Assembly: GCA_018340805.1 (NCBI GenBank)
Contig: JACMZG010001908.1
Coordinates: forward strand, 10,563,047-10,627,046
Origin: Microvelia longipes
Taxonomy: Eukaryota > Arthropoda > Insecta > Hemiptera > Veliidae
Direction of reading: 5' to 3'
DNA length: 64,000 nt
Part shown: positions 1 to 12,534 of the stretch, one piece after another
How the letters are laid out: each line of letters opens with the position of its first letter
Numbering within the stretch: the first letter of the stretch is position 1
Program-made: the position numbers and the translations under genes
The notes under the pieces: generated by a model
What the model saw: only the letters and a program-made list of their open reading frames with translations
Told to the model about the DNA's origin: nothing
Databases searched by the model: none

Positions 1-108
1 TGAAAACACCTGACGCGGCTTATTTTAAAAGAAATATCATTTTCGTATTTTTTGCAAATACAATACTTTCCCTATATACCTATGATGTAAAAAAGGAAAA
101 GTAAAATT
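1..108 (+). repeat. Family A dispersed repeat, terminal part
   Basis: The window opens inside a copy of family A. It reads aaaacacctga, then ttttttgcaaatacaatact, then the family's terminal hairpin: ctttccctatata paired with an A-rich ggaaaagtaaaa end. The same end occurs near 29970-30025, 54190-54235 and 55985-56036. The copy is cut by the window edge. Confidence 0.7.
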
Positions 109-657
109 GTTTTGTTTTAACCTTAACTTTAAAGTTGCGTTCTCGTATTAAAAAATAAATATGTAGTTCAGTTTTAAGAAACAGGAAGATCAAATGTATG
201 TTACCTTCCCACAACAAATTATTTTTCTAAAACATCTTTATCATAAACATTAACGTGTAAATCAGAGAACATGAAAAATGCTGTGAAACGCAAGAACATA
301 AAATATGACATCAATCAAACGACACCCATCTTCCTTGCTCTTGTCCCAGATTATCATATTTTTGTCATCTAAGCTGTCTATCGTAACGTTACAAACAAAG
401 TTCGTCTGATGATATTTGTTAATTTAATAAAGACTATAATAGAAGTATAGAAGAACTTCATTAACCTACATTCGGTTATTTCAGGACTTAAAATTACTTA
501 ATGATTTCCTAGTTAAATAACATATTAACATATTTCGATAACAATACCATTTAAACTTCTTTGGTAATATTTTTTTCAATACTCGTACCTACCCTGGCGG
601 TATTATTAAGTTCTGTAATGCAGGAATCGTTTCATAATACAATAAAGAAGTTATAAA
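109..657. other. AT-rich stretch, nothing recognised
   Basis: No open frame of note, no tandem repeat and no inverted repeat that I could see. Confidence 0.5.
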
Positions 658-686
658 ATTATATATACATATATATATATATATAT

Positions 687-724
<38 letters not shown>
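658..724. repeat. (TA)n microsatellite
   Basis: Nearly pure alternating TA with phase slips (tatta) that let it fold on itself. Confidence 0.95.
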
Positions 725-729
<5 letters not shown>

Positions 730-1646
730 ATTACAACAATAATAGTTGGTATTATTTATTTACTACTCATGTAAGGTATACACATTTCTGCAATAGTTTT
801 GAATAGGTTTATATTACTTAAACTGCAATTTTAATTTGTCCTAACAAAAATTTAATTAAACATGTTTCCTTTAACTAGTCATTTAAACACGTCTTAACTA
901 ACAAAAAAAATCAAAGAAATATCAAATGTGAAGAAATATCTACAAAACAAACTTCTTATTAAGAAATAATCACATGTTAAGTAAAATACGTACTTTCACT
1001 GATTTTTCGAATAAGATTACAAATATCAGGTAAAGAAGGAAACAAGCTGGCCATGCCTTCAACAACAGAAGGTAAGTTATACAGTGTCGCCAACTGATCC
1101 TACCTGATAACAGCTGAGTATAAATGTAATGTAAAATTGTAAAAGTTATAGAAAGAAATCTTAGTGATAATAATGAATAAGTTAAAACTAATACTTCACT
1201 GAAATGAATCAGGTTTTATTTATTTCAGTAAAATTTTCATCTAAAACTTGAAACGAAGATCTGACTCTTTCTATGTAAAGTACTAAGCGCCAGGAAAAAG
1301 ATTTCAAGTTTTTAAGTTAAAAGTAGACAGAAGTTTGGGAAACACAAAGAAAACATATTTCGCAAATTTGTCACTAAATCTCGATTTTTCATCATGGCTT
1401 CAGTTCGATTTATGACATCAAGTTTTTCATCACCCTCATGTATATATCTATTGAATAGCAATATTATAGTTAGGAGAAGATTTACAAGCGGCTTGTTCAT
1501 CAAGTCATCAGAGAATCCACCGGTTGGATTGATTTAAGTTTGTCTGTGGTTAGTAAACAGAAAGAGGAAAGAACACATGTCCGATTCTAGTAAAATGAAA
1601 GCGAAGTAAGTGAGTAGGTTTCAATAATGTTGCCACTATAGATAAA
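725..1646. other. Mostly unique AT-rich DNA
   Basis: No repeat was recognised. A 42 bp patch at 1030-1071 has an acceptor-like left edge and a strong donor on its right edge; it is described as a finding. Confidence 0.4.
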
Positions 1647-2170
1647 GCGCAACCAAGGGTCTTGAATAAAGGGAATGATACGCTAAGTTGATGTACCATA
1701 ACAATAAGTGAAGAATAAAAAAATAGAAAAGAATCAATTTCACACGTTCAACACACGTCAAAAACAAACTGCAAATGATTGGTACAATATTTGCATGCTT
1801 ACAATTATTACATTAACTGCGCATGTCCTACATTTAGAGGTAAACTTACCTCCTGATGGTTTCCTGTTGTTTTAAGGTTATTAACCAATAGTAAAAATTA
1901 ATATAGTTTCTGTATACCATTTTGTTTTAATTTAATTCATTAACAAGCACATAAGGTAACTATAATTACGACAAACATTGAATGAAAAGCACGGATGAAT
2001 GTTAAGGAGTAAACTCGACTTATTCCTACAGAACCTGCGCTTCGCGCCTTATTTTGCTATAACCAAGGAATGGTGAGATGATTCCTATTTCTCTATTTCA
2101 TAAAACATCCATTGGTTCAGAAAAGTTTCTTAATACGTCATTATCCCCTTAATTCATAATCCTAGAGCCC
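1647..2170 (-). mobile_element. Family D TIR element (~520 bp), reverse copy
   Basis: The left end contains gtcttgaataaagggaatga and the right end contains the near-complement (tcattatccccttaattcat). The interior matches the other two family D copies (12535-13051 and 43816-44352) in reverse: for example, tttgctataaccaaggaatg here answers the ggttacagcgaaaaa block at 43930. It has no coding capacity, so it is best read as a non-autonomous DNA transposon. The superfamily is not determined. Confidence 0.65.
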
Positions 2171-2338
2171 AACGGAGAGGTAAATGAAAATAGTCCATAA
2201 GTCCCTAAAGTAACCCGCTAATCTTGTAGATGATCAGCCTCGGCGAATTAAGTCCCAAAAGTAAGCCTCTAATATGCACCGAGGAATTAAAAAACAGAGA
2301 TGAAATCCACCGCATGATGTAATTCCACTCAACTAGAG
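2171..2338. other. Unique stretch, nothing recognised
   Basis: Slightly GC-richer DNA between family D and the 30 bp array. No reading frame or repeat was recognised. Confidence 0.4.
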
Positions 2339-2529
2339 TTCCACCAGCATCCAGCTAGGTCCATGTACTTCCACCAGCTTCCAGCTTGGTCCATGTACTT
2401 CCACCAGCTTTCAGCTTGGTCCATGTACTTCCACCAGCTTCCAGCTTGGTCCATGTACTTCCACCAGCTTCAAGCTTGGTCCATGTATTTTCACCAGCTT
2501 CAAGCTTGGTCCATATACTTCCACAAGCT
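2339..2529. repeat. 30 bp minisatellite, ~6 copies
   Basis: The unit begins ccatgtacttccaccagctt and continues ccagcttggt, repeated with a few substitutions. The first and last units are degenerate. Because 30 is a multiple of 3, the array stays open in frame and reads as a MYFHQLPAWS decapeptide repeat. The frame ends soon after the array and there is no sign of a gene. Confidence 0.9.
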
Positions 2530-3474
2530 TAAGTTGAATAGAAAGACAGACCGTAAGTTTAAACTTTGGTTAGTTGGCCCCATATTCTTATTATTCTTAT
2601 AAATTTTTAAATCATTGCTACTACTTAGAGCTAACTTTCATAACTAAGGTACAAACTAATTCGTTTTAATACTATTAAAACAAAATCTAACGTTAAAATA
2701 ATACAAGAAGGCTATGACGTTCGATATAAACCCGCATAAATAAGTTATTAAGCTGTAAAAACATTAATACCAACTATTAAAACAGCTTTGTATAATTTGA
2801 CCATAAAAATGCTTAGTAAAATAAACAGTGGGTCAAGGAAAGAAACACATTGCCCATAAATGGTATTTCATTGAATCGTATAAAGCTGTTTTAACCAAGT
2901 TGAAATTTGTATAATATGGAAGACATTTTGTCAAAGGTTAGGAGAGGAGGGGAGAGGAGGTCAATGCAATCTAGAACAGTAGCTGCTTAAATACAATTAG
3001 GCTTTTATATTAAAATTAAGTTCTCATGAGCATGTTTTAAAAATTATAAATATACAGTTATTATACATTATATATAAATATATCATAATACATCATATAT
3101 ATAACAAAATTATACATATAGATCATGTATATTTATATACATAAATATAAAAAAAAATACTTAGTTTATGTGCCATTTGTATCAAACATTTGTATTAAAC
3201 ATAGTGTTTAATTTTTCAAAACATAAGTAAACACATTTGTGCATAAACGTTTATACGCATATATATAGGATACACATCTATCCAGAACACTCCACGAGGT
3301 TTAGTAAAGTATTGAAATTATAGCTAAGTCATTATTTTGAGTTAATGACGTCATAAAAATTTATAACCGATAGGGTTCAAGACATTTATATGGTCGAATT
3401 TGTACCAAGTTTCATTTTGATTCGAAAAAGTATTCGAAAGTTATTGTCTGTCATAGTATAAGAATAAAATCTCG

Positions 3475-3476
<2 letters not shown>
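2530..3476. other. AT-rich DNA with a degenerate family A-like patch
   Basis: Mostly featureless. About 3320-3465 contains gttaatgacgtcataaaaat and tttgtaccaagtttc in the family A order, but the spacing and the rest have diverged. It may be a very old copy or a distant relative. Confidence 0.35.

Positions 3477-3541
<65 letters not shown>
3477..3541. repeat. (TA)n microsatellite
   Basis: Uninterrupted TA dinucleotides for about 65 bp. Confidence 0.95.
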
Positions 3542-3548
<7 letters not shown>

Positions 3549-4557
3549 ATTGAGTTCACTTATCGTTTGAAAGGTTATCTTTACACTATTTACGACACCC
3601 ATAAAATGGCATGAGGCAAGATAATTTCGATACTTAATTACTCAAATACAAAATTATTATTATTATAAGTAAAATTAGCAGTAAATTACACAACAATCAT
3701 CAAGTCAACTGTTTTAAATTTTTTTCACCAAATTTATAATGTCTATTTATTAGAAAAGTCGTAAGATATAGAATTACTTCGAACTAATTCGATTAGACAT
3801 CGAAAGAAAATGACAATTACAATGCAATATAGTCCTAGTTACACGAAAAAGTAACCACTACCAAAATAACCAACACGAAAATTAAACTGAAACACCTCCT
3901 AATGTTTGTTTAAAACCTTTAAAATATAGGTTATTTCAACATGATATTTAAGCAATAGATTACAGTCTGACTCCAAACAAAACTAACATCTGTTCCAAAT
4001 TAGTTTCGACTTGAAGGGTTAAAACACTTCACTATTAGACACATTGGAATTTCAGGAAGTCACTTTAAATGTTTAACGTTACATTTTAAGATACAGTTAA
4101 CTATTTCAACTAGGGTAATGGATGTAAACAAAAATAATTTTCTTACAAACAGCTAGGGGGCCGAAAAAGGGATAACAAATGTTAAATAGTAAATAAATTA
4201 TTACAGAGCTTAGTTGTTTTATAAGAAACTATGTTATCTATTCTAATATTTTCTTTTATGTCTCCTTTCCAAAGCAAGAGGCCTACTTTCCCCTGGTCAC
4301 CACGCGGCGTCCGCACGGGCGGTTGCTTCGCGGCCATATCACTCTGTTATATATTACAAGTTTATGTAACAGGCATATTATTAGCGAATTTCCAAATGTA
4401 TCAATGGAAAAACGAGATATGTTAACATAAAATTGTATATGTCAAACGATAAAATCGGAACTTTTGCTGATAATACAAATTATCTTTGTATTTTAATCAC
4501 TCAAATATAGTTTCATATGAGTGGTAAATTTCAGCTCGATCAGATAACTGTTTAAGG
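3542..4557. other. AT-rich DNA with a small GC-rich island
   Basis: Nothing recognised except a GC-rich patch at about 4290-4340 (accacgcggcgtccgcacgg, then gcttcgcggcc). It resembles in composition the islands at 31610, 41110 and 51375. No gene is supported. Confidence 0.4.
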
Positions 4558-4664
4558 TTTTGAAAATTTTTTTTTTTAAATTTTTACTATTGTTTTACTA
4601 TTATTTTTACTATTATTTTTTTTACTATTGTTATTTTTTACTATTATTGTTACATTATTGTTGG
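4558..4664. repeat. T-rich low-complexity repeat
   Basis: Irregular repetition of ttttactattat blocks of variable length. Confidence 0.8.
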
Positions 4665-4914
4665 TTAAATAGAATACAGTAGTTGCGTTGACACTCACCT
4701 AACGCAAATAATTTAATAATAACACACCCTAACCACTAAAATGTCTTTAAGAAGTATATCAAACAAAGTATTTGAGTAAACAATATAAAAATATAGAAAC
4801 AAAAGTTCTTTAAAAATAAATAAAAAGATCACCTAATAATAAAACCCTTATGAGCAAAGATAATTCTTTTGAATAGAGTTCTACTTATAATAAACGGAAT
4901 AAGAAAAATAAAAA

Positions 4915-5205
4915 TAGGCATTCGATCCGATCGCATCATTTTTCCGCGTTTTATGATTGTTCGAATCCTTTGCCAAGTTATTATTGAGGGTTAATGACAT
5001 AATAAAATAATTATCTTCCGAACATCACAACTACAACGGTAGACTAATTTTTGTACAAAGTTTCAACTCTCTAGCATAAATACACTAGGAGCTTCGATGA
5101 TAACAGACAACTTTGCAATAACCACTCAGGAGGCCTCAAAAACACCTGAAATGGATAATTCTGGTGACATCCCGGTTTCGGAATTTTTTATACAAGCACA
5201 AGTTA
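4915..5205 (+). repeat. Family A dispersed repeat, 3' portion
   Basis: It runs from ccgatcgcatcatttttccg, through the gacat(a)ataaaa region and ctctagcataaatacacta, to accactcaggaggcc and cccggtttcgga. It matches the corresponding parts of the full copies at 25733 and 53465. It lacks the 5S-like head and the terminal hairpin. Confidence 0.8.
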
Positions 5206-5915
5206 AGGTATTTGTTATAATCCGTCTAGTTAGAGTAAAAATTTCTTCACTTATCCGATACCATCAATTTCATGTCCTCAAGGAATCCCCATCATATTTT
5301 TTTCCAAAGATAAGTTTTTATATCGTTTTGAATCACTTAATTTTTACAACCAAGTGTTGTTTTGAAAGATAGAAATATCCGTCCAAAATTGAAGATTTTA
5401 TGAAGGAAGGTATTATTTTATTTTTTTAGACGTCGGCAAAACCTTTTTAACAAATAAAAATACCAAATGGTAAAAGAAATGGTTTGCAATTACAGTTAAT
5501 TTTGCAAAAACTCAGACAAGGCTTGTAAAGAAAAGACAAGAAATAGACATCCATCTTTTTTTCTTTTAGTATATTTTCCGTACACATTCCATCGTTTTTT
5601 GACGTGTTTTAAACCAGATATAGAAGAAAAGATTATAGTAGAATTAGATAATATTGATTTGTAGGAAAAGAACCATCTTCTATTATTTCGTTAGTCAGTG
5701 TTAAACATCTGAGAGATTTTGGATTTTGGCCGAATTTAAAGAAACATTAAAAAGATCTTAATAAAACTAACTTTGAATAAAGGCTTTAGTAAGTTCAAGC
5801 AGGCATATTTGGTAACATAAAGGTTTGGTCGAAAGTTTACGTCATTTTGTTGGTACATTCATCTTATTAACACTGTGAACAGGCACAATAATAATTTATA
5901 ATGCAGTACGTGTGT
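5206..5915. other. AT-rich stretch, nothing recognised
   Basis: No convincing repeat, motif or reading frame. Confidence 0.4.
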
Positions 5916-5979
5916 TTTATTACCAGCTGTAACCCATCCAGGTACTGACCTTACTCAATGGTGCTTAACATAATGGTCC
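5916..5979 (-). repeat. 5S-rRNA-like segment (minus strand)
   Basis: On the minus strand it reads ttaagcaccattgagtaagg, then tcagtacctggatgggtta. This corresponds to the box A to box C internal promoter region of 5S rRNA (AAGCAGCGT... TAGTACTTGGATGGGAGACC). Only this part is present, so it is a repeat-borne 5S derivative and not a 5S gene. Confidence 0.6.
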
Positions 5980-5984
5980 AACTT

Positions 5985-6395
5985 ATTTTTAATTTTCCTT
6001 ATTTATACCGTAGGTATATGGGAAAATTATTGTGTTTGCAAAAAATCCGAAATAGGGATGAAACCGGAATTATCTGTTTCAGGTGTTTTAAAGGCCTCCT
6101 GGTTGCTTTTTGCAAAGTTGTCTGCCTGTATGTGTGTGACTGTTATCATCGAAGCTCCTAGTGTTAGTGTATTCATGCTAGAGAGTTGAAACTTTGAAAC
6201 AAAATCAGTCTACCGCCGTAGTACTGCTATTCGGAAAATAATTTATTCGACTTCATTAACCCGCAATAATGACTCAGCAAAAATTTCAAAAAATCATAAA
6301 ACATGGGAAAAAATTATGCGATAGGATTGAAATTTCCTATATACATATCTACATACTGTATAAAAGAGGAAAAGTAAAAATATATAAATATTCTA
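5985..6395 (-). repeat. Family A dispersed repeat, reverse copy
   Basis: It runs in reverse from the terminal hairpin (accgtaggtatatgggaaaa), through ccggaattatctgtttcagg, aagttgtctgcctgt and agctcctagtg, to cattaacccgcaataatgac. It directly abuts the 5S-like segment at its left. It ends in a second hairpin-like block with aaaagaggaaaagta near 6360. Confidence 0.8.
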
Positions 6396-7004
6396 ACTAT
6401 TAAAAAAATAATATTTACTAAATTCGCAACGTATTTATTAAAAAAATTTCATTTAAAACGTCGTACAAACTTCATATCATTAAAAATAGTAACCAGTTTT
6501 CGATAGAAAACTTAAAAAACATTAATTAAGTATCGTCTAAACTTGTTCTTCAAAGTTAAGAAAACATTAAATATGCCTTAAATTAATCTTTACAGATAAG
6601 CACTTCCTTCCTTTTTTCTCAAAAATTAACAAAATTGACGAACGGTTTGATATTTACTTTGCATACGGAAAGTAAAGCAGTTTTTTGAAATTTCGTTTCG
6701 TGACAAAAATTACTCCTAATTTGTTTTTAAAAATTCAAAATTTATCAAAGGGGAAAGTGTAGTGTTGTCGAGTCCACTTTTTATATTATGAAGTACTTGG
6801 TATTTACATAATTTTAATACGAAGTACATGTTTTCTATATTTTTTTATATAAATTTAAAGTTAAAAAATTTTAATTTAATTTTGATGTCATGTCAAATTA
6901 TAGATGAGGAAGAACAAGATATTTAAGATGTCCATGTATTTTATTTCTGGTCACGAATATTTATCTATGTAAAAATACATTTATAGATAAAATAATAATA
7001 TTAT
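6396..7004. other. AT-rich stretch, nothing recognised
   Basis: No feature seen. Confidence 0.4.
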
Positions 7005-7281
7005 AATAATATCAACACTAACAACGTCTTTCCACATATTTTAAACTTTATTAAGCAGAGCCGGCTTTCGGCAATAATGCCGTCTATAATACCTAAACAA
7101 GTACTAACAAAACTTAGCAAATAATATTAACATCAAGTAAATAAATAAAAATGATGTTAATATTATTTACTAAGTCTTGTTATTACTTGTTTAAGCACTG
7201 TAGATAGCATTATTGCCGAAAGCCGGCTATGGCAATAAAGTTTAAAATTAGTGGAAAGACGTTGTTGGTGTTGATATTATT
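7005..7281. mobile_element. Family G foldback (MITE-like)
   Basis: The two arms, about 7005-7134 and 7152-7281, are near-perfect inverted copies separated by a loop of roughly 17 bp. Landmarks are caacactaacaacgtctttcc against its complement on the right, and gccggctttcggcaataatg against cattattgccgaaagccggc. There is no coding capacity. A single-arm relative lies at 9618. Confidence 0.85.
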
Positions 7282-7515
7282 GAAGAAAATTCCACTGCGC
7301 TTACTAAAGTTATAATATTACAACACTTTTTTTTAAATAATCAATCATTTAATAATCAATAATATCATAATAAAAGATTTGAACACAATATTAAATTATT
7401 TACTTTTTAAATTATGAACTTAAAGAAGACTAGCTTTTCCTACACTGATCCCACTAAACAATCAACTTTTTTACACAGCATTTATCGCGTTTTTAAAATT
7501 TTAAAAACATTTGTT
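7282..7515. other. AT-rich stretch, nothing recognised
   Basis: No feature seen. Confidence 0.4.
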
Positions 7516-8595
<1,080 letters not shown>

Positions 8596-8665
<70 letters not shown>

Positions 8666-8670
8666 CATAT
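8596..8670. repeat. (TA)n microsatellite
   Basis: TA repeat with a phase slip, grading into imperfect AT-rich repeats. Confidence 0.95.
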
Positions 8671-8953
8671 ATTTATAAATAAATTTATACATATATAAAT
8701 ATATTATATAATTTATTTTTTATTATAAAAATATATGTACATAGTTAACGAAATTTTCTGTTTATGGAGAGGAAATGCATTTGTTACATAAAGTAGCGTA
8801 GAATTATCGATGCACTTAAAGTTTGTAAAAGCCATTAAGTTGCATAATGCAGGAATAAAAGTTAAAAGTTTTTAATTTATACCATTCTTGCTGTAAACAG
8901 ATACACTGTTTCTTATAAATGCAAAACTATTAGCCTAAATATTAATATACCAA

Positions 8954-8967
8954 AATATATATATTTA

Positions 8968-9018
<51 letters not shown>

Positions 9019-9059
9019 TATACATATAAATATGTATACATATGTTTTTATATCTATAA

Positions 9060-9142
<83 letters not shown>
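8954..9142. repeat. Two adjacent (TA)n arrays
   Basis: Two TA runs separated by an imperfect stretch with (TACA) variants around 9010-9075. Confidence 0.95.
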
Positions 9143-9144
<2 letters not shown>

Positions 9145-9857
9145 ATCATAGATATAAAAACAGTAAAACAAACGTAAATTTTAACCAAAACTATAACTGA
9201 TAAGATGAGAACTAGTTTGTTATAAAATAAAATTATGATTGATAAAATGAAAGAAAACCTGCTATGGAGTGATCCGGTCGCACAACAAAACCGAAAACAA
9301 GAAATATATGGTATTAGATGACCATACAAGTTCTGGAATTGGATCAATAATGCCATTTATTTCCCTAAATTTCGATTTTTTTTAACATTTCAACTAAAAA
9401 AATCTTCCTGTTACCCTACATTTTTGTTTTATTTTTGAATATTACGTAGCGGTTTTAAGATTTAGATTAGTTTTAAGATTAAGCTGGGTAAATCAAATTA
9501 AGGAGACAAATAATAAAATGCAAGCTACTATATCATAGAGTTTAAAAAAGTTTAACTATAAAGAGCTTCTACAATATACTTAAACCAACACGTCTCTCCA
9601 CCAAAGAGATTAATACATTAAATAAGCAGAGCCGGCTTTCGGCAATAATGCCATTAACGTGCCGGTGAGTTGAGTACAGGCGTCTAACAAACTATCCAAT
9701 GACTAAAGCCTGGAGCCCCCACAAGTTCACAATTGGTTTGTAAAGTCAAAACATATGGTAAAGGTCAGGTATATCCACTTGGTGCAAGTCAATCTTGGAT
9801 CATGCAAGAGAAAGAGTTAGGTATAACTTCAAAATAATTTTATTTGAAAAATATAAA
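9143..9857. other. AT-rich DNA with one family G fragment
   Basis: At 9618-9655, taagcagagccggctttcgg followed by caataatgcc repeats one arm segment of the foldback at 7005-7281. Nothing else was recognised. Confidence 0.5.
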
Positions 9858-9860
9858 ATA

Positions 9861-9924
<64 letters not shown>
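9858..9924. repeat. (TA)n microsatellite
   Basis: Pure TA after one phase slip. Confidence 0.95.
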
Positions 9925-9926
<2 letters not shown>

Positions 9927-10134
9927 CCGAAAGTAAAAATCTATTAAGAAGTAATCAAAAACTACAAAACATAAATTTGGTTCTGATTACTTATAGGGGA
10001 GTATTGAACAACTCTTCGTCCTTACTTATTGAAGATATTGCTAATATCAAAAAATGCTTTAAATCAAAATGCACAAATATTGCTTATCAAAGACCAATTT
10101 ACAATTTATCAGAGTTGTCTGTCCTGTTGTAGAA

Positions 10135-10214
10135 ATACAGGACTAAAATCAAATAATAAGTCCCTAATAACGAACGATAGACGTAACTTTCACAATTCGA
10201 CACTTAGTAGCTAG
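10135..10214 (+). repeat. ~78 bp direct repeat, copy 1
   Basis: It runs from tacaggactaaaatcaaata to gacacttagtagctag and is nearly identical to 10626-10707. The copies differ mainly by a 3 bp insertion (cactcatagt against cacttagt). Confidence 0.9.
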
Positions 10215-10625
10215 CAATGTTATATTTTTGTTTTATTTGATGTATTTTTTTTAAATGTGTTTGACTTAATGAATGAAAGTTTCAGAAATATTTCATGATA
10301 CACATGACTTCAAATTGTACTTCGATATTACTTAAAAATTAAATTAAATTTCAGTCTAATTTAACAATTTAAAATCATTACATAACAGGACAAGAAAATT
10401 AACAAAAACATTCTTACGTCATTTGTACAAAAACTAAATAAAGTTTAAAAAGTTAAGAAAACAAGTATAAATTGAAGTTTAAAAATTGTAAGTACTACTT
10501 AAAATAGCAGTAAACATTCTTTATTATTCACGACTCTAAATTACATCCACTTAAAATTACAAAAATGGTCAACTTTGACAGAATGATTTATTTAACTAAA
10601 CGAAATATTATTTTGCAAAAAAAAA

Positions 10626-10707
10626 ATACAGGACTAAAATCAAATAATAAGTCCCTAATAACGAACGATAGACGTAACTTTCACAATTCGACACTCATAG
10701 TAGCTAG
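10626..10707 (+). repeat. ~78 bp direct repeat, copy 2
   Basis: Near-identical to 10135-10214, in the same orientation and about 490 bp downstream. The 410 bp between them is AT-rich with no reading frame. The copies could be terminal repeats of a small element or a recent segmental duplication. Confidence 0.9.
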
Positions 10708-11477
10708 TATTTGACAAATATCCTCGCAAGTTCTTAACCTAAGACATTATTATGTCATAGAGTACACATAAGTTATTTTAAAAGTTCAAAATATTTTATT
10801 ATTTCTATTGTAACTTCGGAAGAGGTTCTTTTAAGCACTTTATATTATATAATTTTTATTTAAATTAACTTCTTTTTATAGAAGTTATAAAATTTTAATT
10901 AGATGCCATTTCTTCTATTTCTTTTTAAATTGACTTTCTATAAATAGGTTTTTTTTCAGGTGGATTTAAAAACTATGTTTATTGCTAAATTAACCTGTAG
11001 GCTCTGATGATAGTCTACAGAGATAAGATAAATAATTAAATGAATAAGGAAGTTATTTCTTTCAGTTATAAATTACAGGATGATTCGACTACCTAGTATT
11101 TTAAAGTTTAAATTCATAGGCTTATAACAAGAAAATTATATTAAATAAAAATTTCTATTTAAATAATTAATTTGGTCGTATTAATGTAACTGTTATATAA
11201 AACTGATGTCTAAGGGTGCGTACAGAAACATTTACAACCGATGGATTTCAACTGGGCAGCTTTTTTGTGAAATTACATTTTTAAGGACCGAAGAGATGAG
11301 GCTATCATAAACTAAATCAGTTAATGACAAAATGTTTACGAAAACTTCAAAGCCTCTCGGATTCCGATTGTAGACAAATGGTACATGGTGGACCCCTATC
11401 TTTCTCTTTACCCCCCCCCCCCAACTAATAAATTCAATAACATGTACTAATGGTTAAACATTTTGTTTTCAACCTTA
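10708..11477. other. AT-rich DNA with a 12 bp C run
   Basis: A homopolymer of C sits at 11411-11422. Nothing else was recognised. Confidence 0.5.
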
Positions 11478-11627
11478 TTATATATCATTTGATACTACCG
11501 AGTTTTGCAAAACATGAATAGTTGACACAATATAATTGTGCGAGAGACACCTAGGAAGTGTAACAAGCAAAATACAATGCTACATCTGGGAACTGTTCCA
11601 TCATTCGATTAGACTCGCTTTAATAAC
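11478..11627 (+). mobile_element. Family F element fragment, no ribozyme
   Basis: It shares the left end of the hammerhead element at 23805 (tatatcatttgatac, then ttttgcaaaacatgaatagt). It then matches the reverse complement of that element's right end (attgtgcgagagacacctag, tgctacatctgggaactg). The hammerhead region is absent. Confidence 0.75.
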
Positions 11628-12060
11628 TGTTCCATTTTTAATTTAGGCTCGCGAAACAGCTCTTATAATTTGCAACGCGAAAAAGCCAATAAAAAATGCT
11701 TTAATTTTTTTTTTTAAGTTTGATTTCATTAAACTGTTAACTCGACGAATTATCAGATTCAACAGGTTATAAACAAATCGTCATTAACTGGAATAATTTA
11801 CAGTAAAGTTAATAATTGTATAAACTATTTTCAAATAGAAAATAAACAGTGAAGGTGTTAAATGAAACATAACAGCACAATTAAGTTACAAATTTTTCTA
11901 TCATTATTCGTGCATTTGGTTTTCTCATCTCTTAATAGTAACATATCAATAATAGTTGTTTTTGGACTTTGTTGTCTGATAATATTTATTTCCTTGGATT
12001 TAAATAAAATTATAACATAAATATATACCTTTAATGTAAAAAGTAGCTTATGGAAAAATA
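11628..12060. other. AT-rich stretch, nothing recognised
   Basis: No feature seen. Confidence 0.4.
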
Positions 12061-12077
12061 TGAAAACATTTTAAACC

Positions 12078-12108
12078 ACATACCTGAAACAGAAAAGAAA
12101 TAAAGTCA
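12078..12108 (-). promoter_or_regulatory. Candidate recursive splice site (minus strand)
   Basis: On the minus strand the sequence is CTTTTCTGTTTCAG|GTATGT, with the junction between 12084 and 12083. A strong polypyrimidine tract and 3' splice site run directly into a 5' splice site, with no exon between. This is the known architecture of recursive splice points in long insect introns. It is on the same strand as the exon at 51658-51870, about 39.6 kb downstream of it. The function is inferred, not shown. Confidence 0.4.
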
Positions 12109-12534
12109 TATTAATTATGTTAAACGATAAATATAAAATAAATATAAATATAAAATAAATTATTAAAATTTAAAATTACTGTGAAAGCCGTTTATGGTTC
12201 ATGATACAGTCTACACAATACGAACAATGCATCAGAATATAACACACAAAAACGCCTTCAATGTTCTGCAAACTTTAAAGAAATAAAAGGGGAATTTCTA
12301 TCGGCTCCCATACTAATCCTTTGATAAATTTTTTTATCGACCTTTAATTTTCCCGCCATTGGTATTGCCAACCTTACAATTATCTCTTTGAATCTCGAAT
12401 AGAGCATTGAGCTAAATTAGTATCTAGACTCTAAGAGGATCTGGAAATATTGGTAAATCAAGTCGGTGGTGGGCTAGATGTGGCTGATAGGATAAGAGTA
12501 GTAGATAGTTGGGACCAGAGTGTGAACGCTGAAT

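Noticed and set aside
1575..1612. ATG with nine codons followed by GTAAGT
   Set aside because: Too short, the exon end before GT is poor (GCGAA), and there is no supporting promoter.
2363..2602. Frame with a MYFHQLPAWS decapeptide repeat
   Set aside because: Explained by a 30 bp minisatellite. Substitutions do not favour silent sites and no promoter or splice signals flank it.
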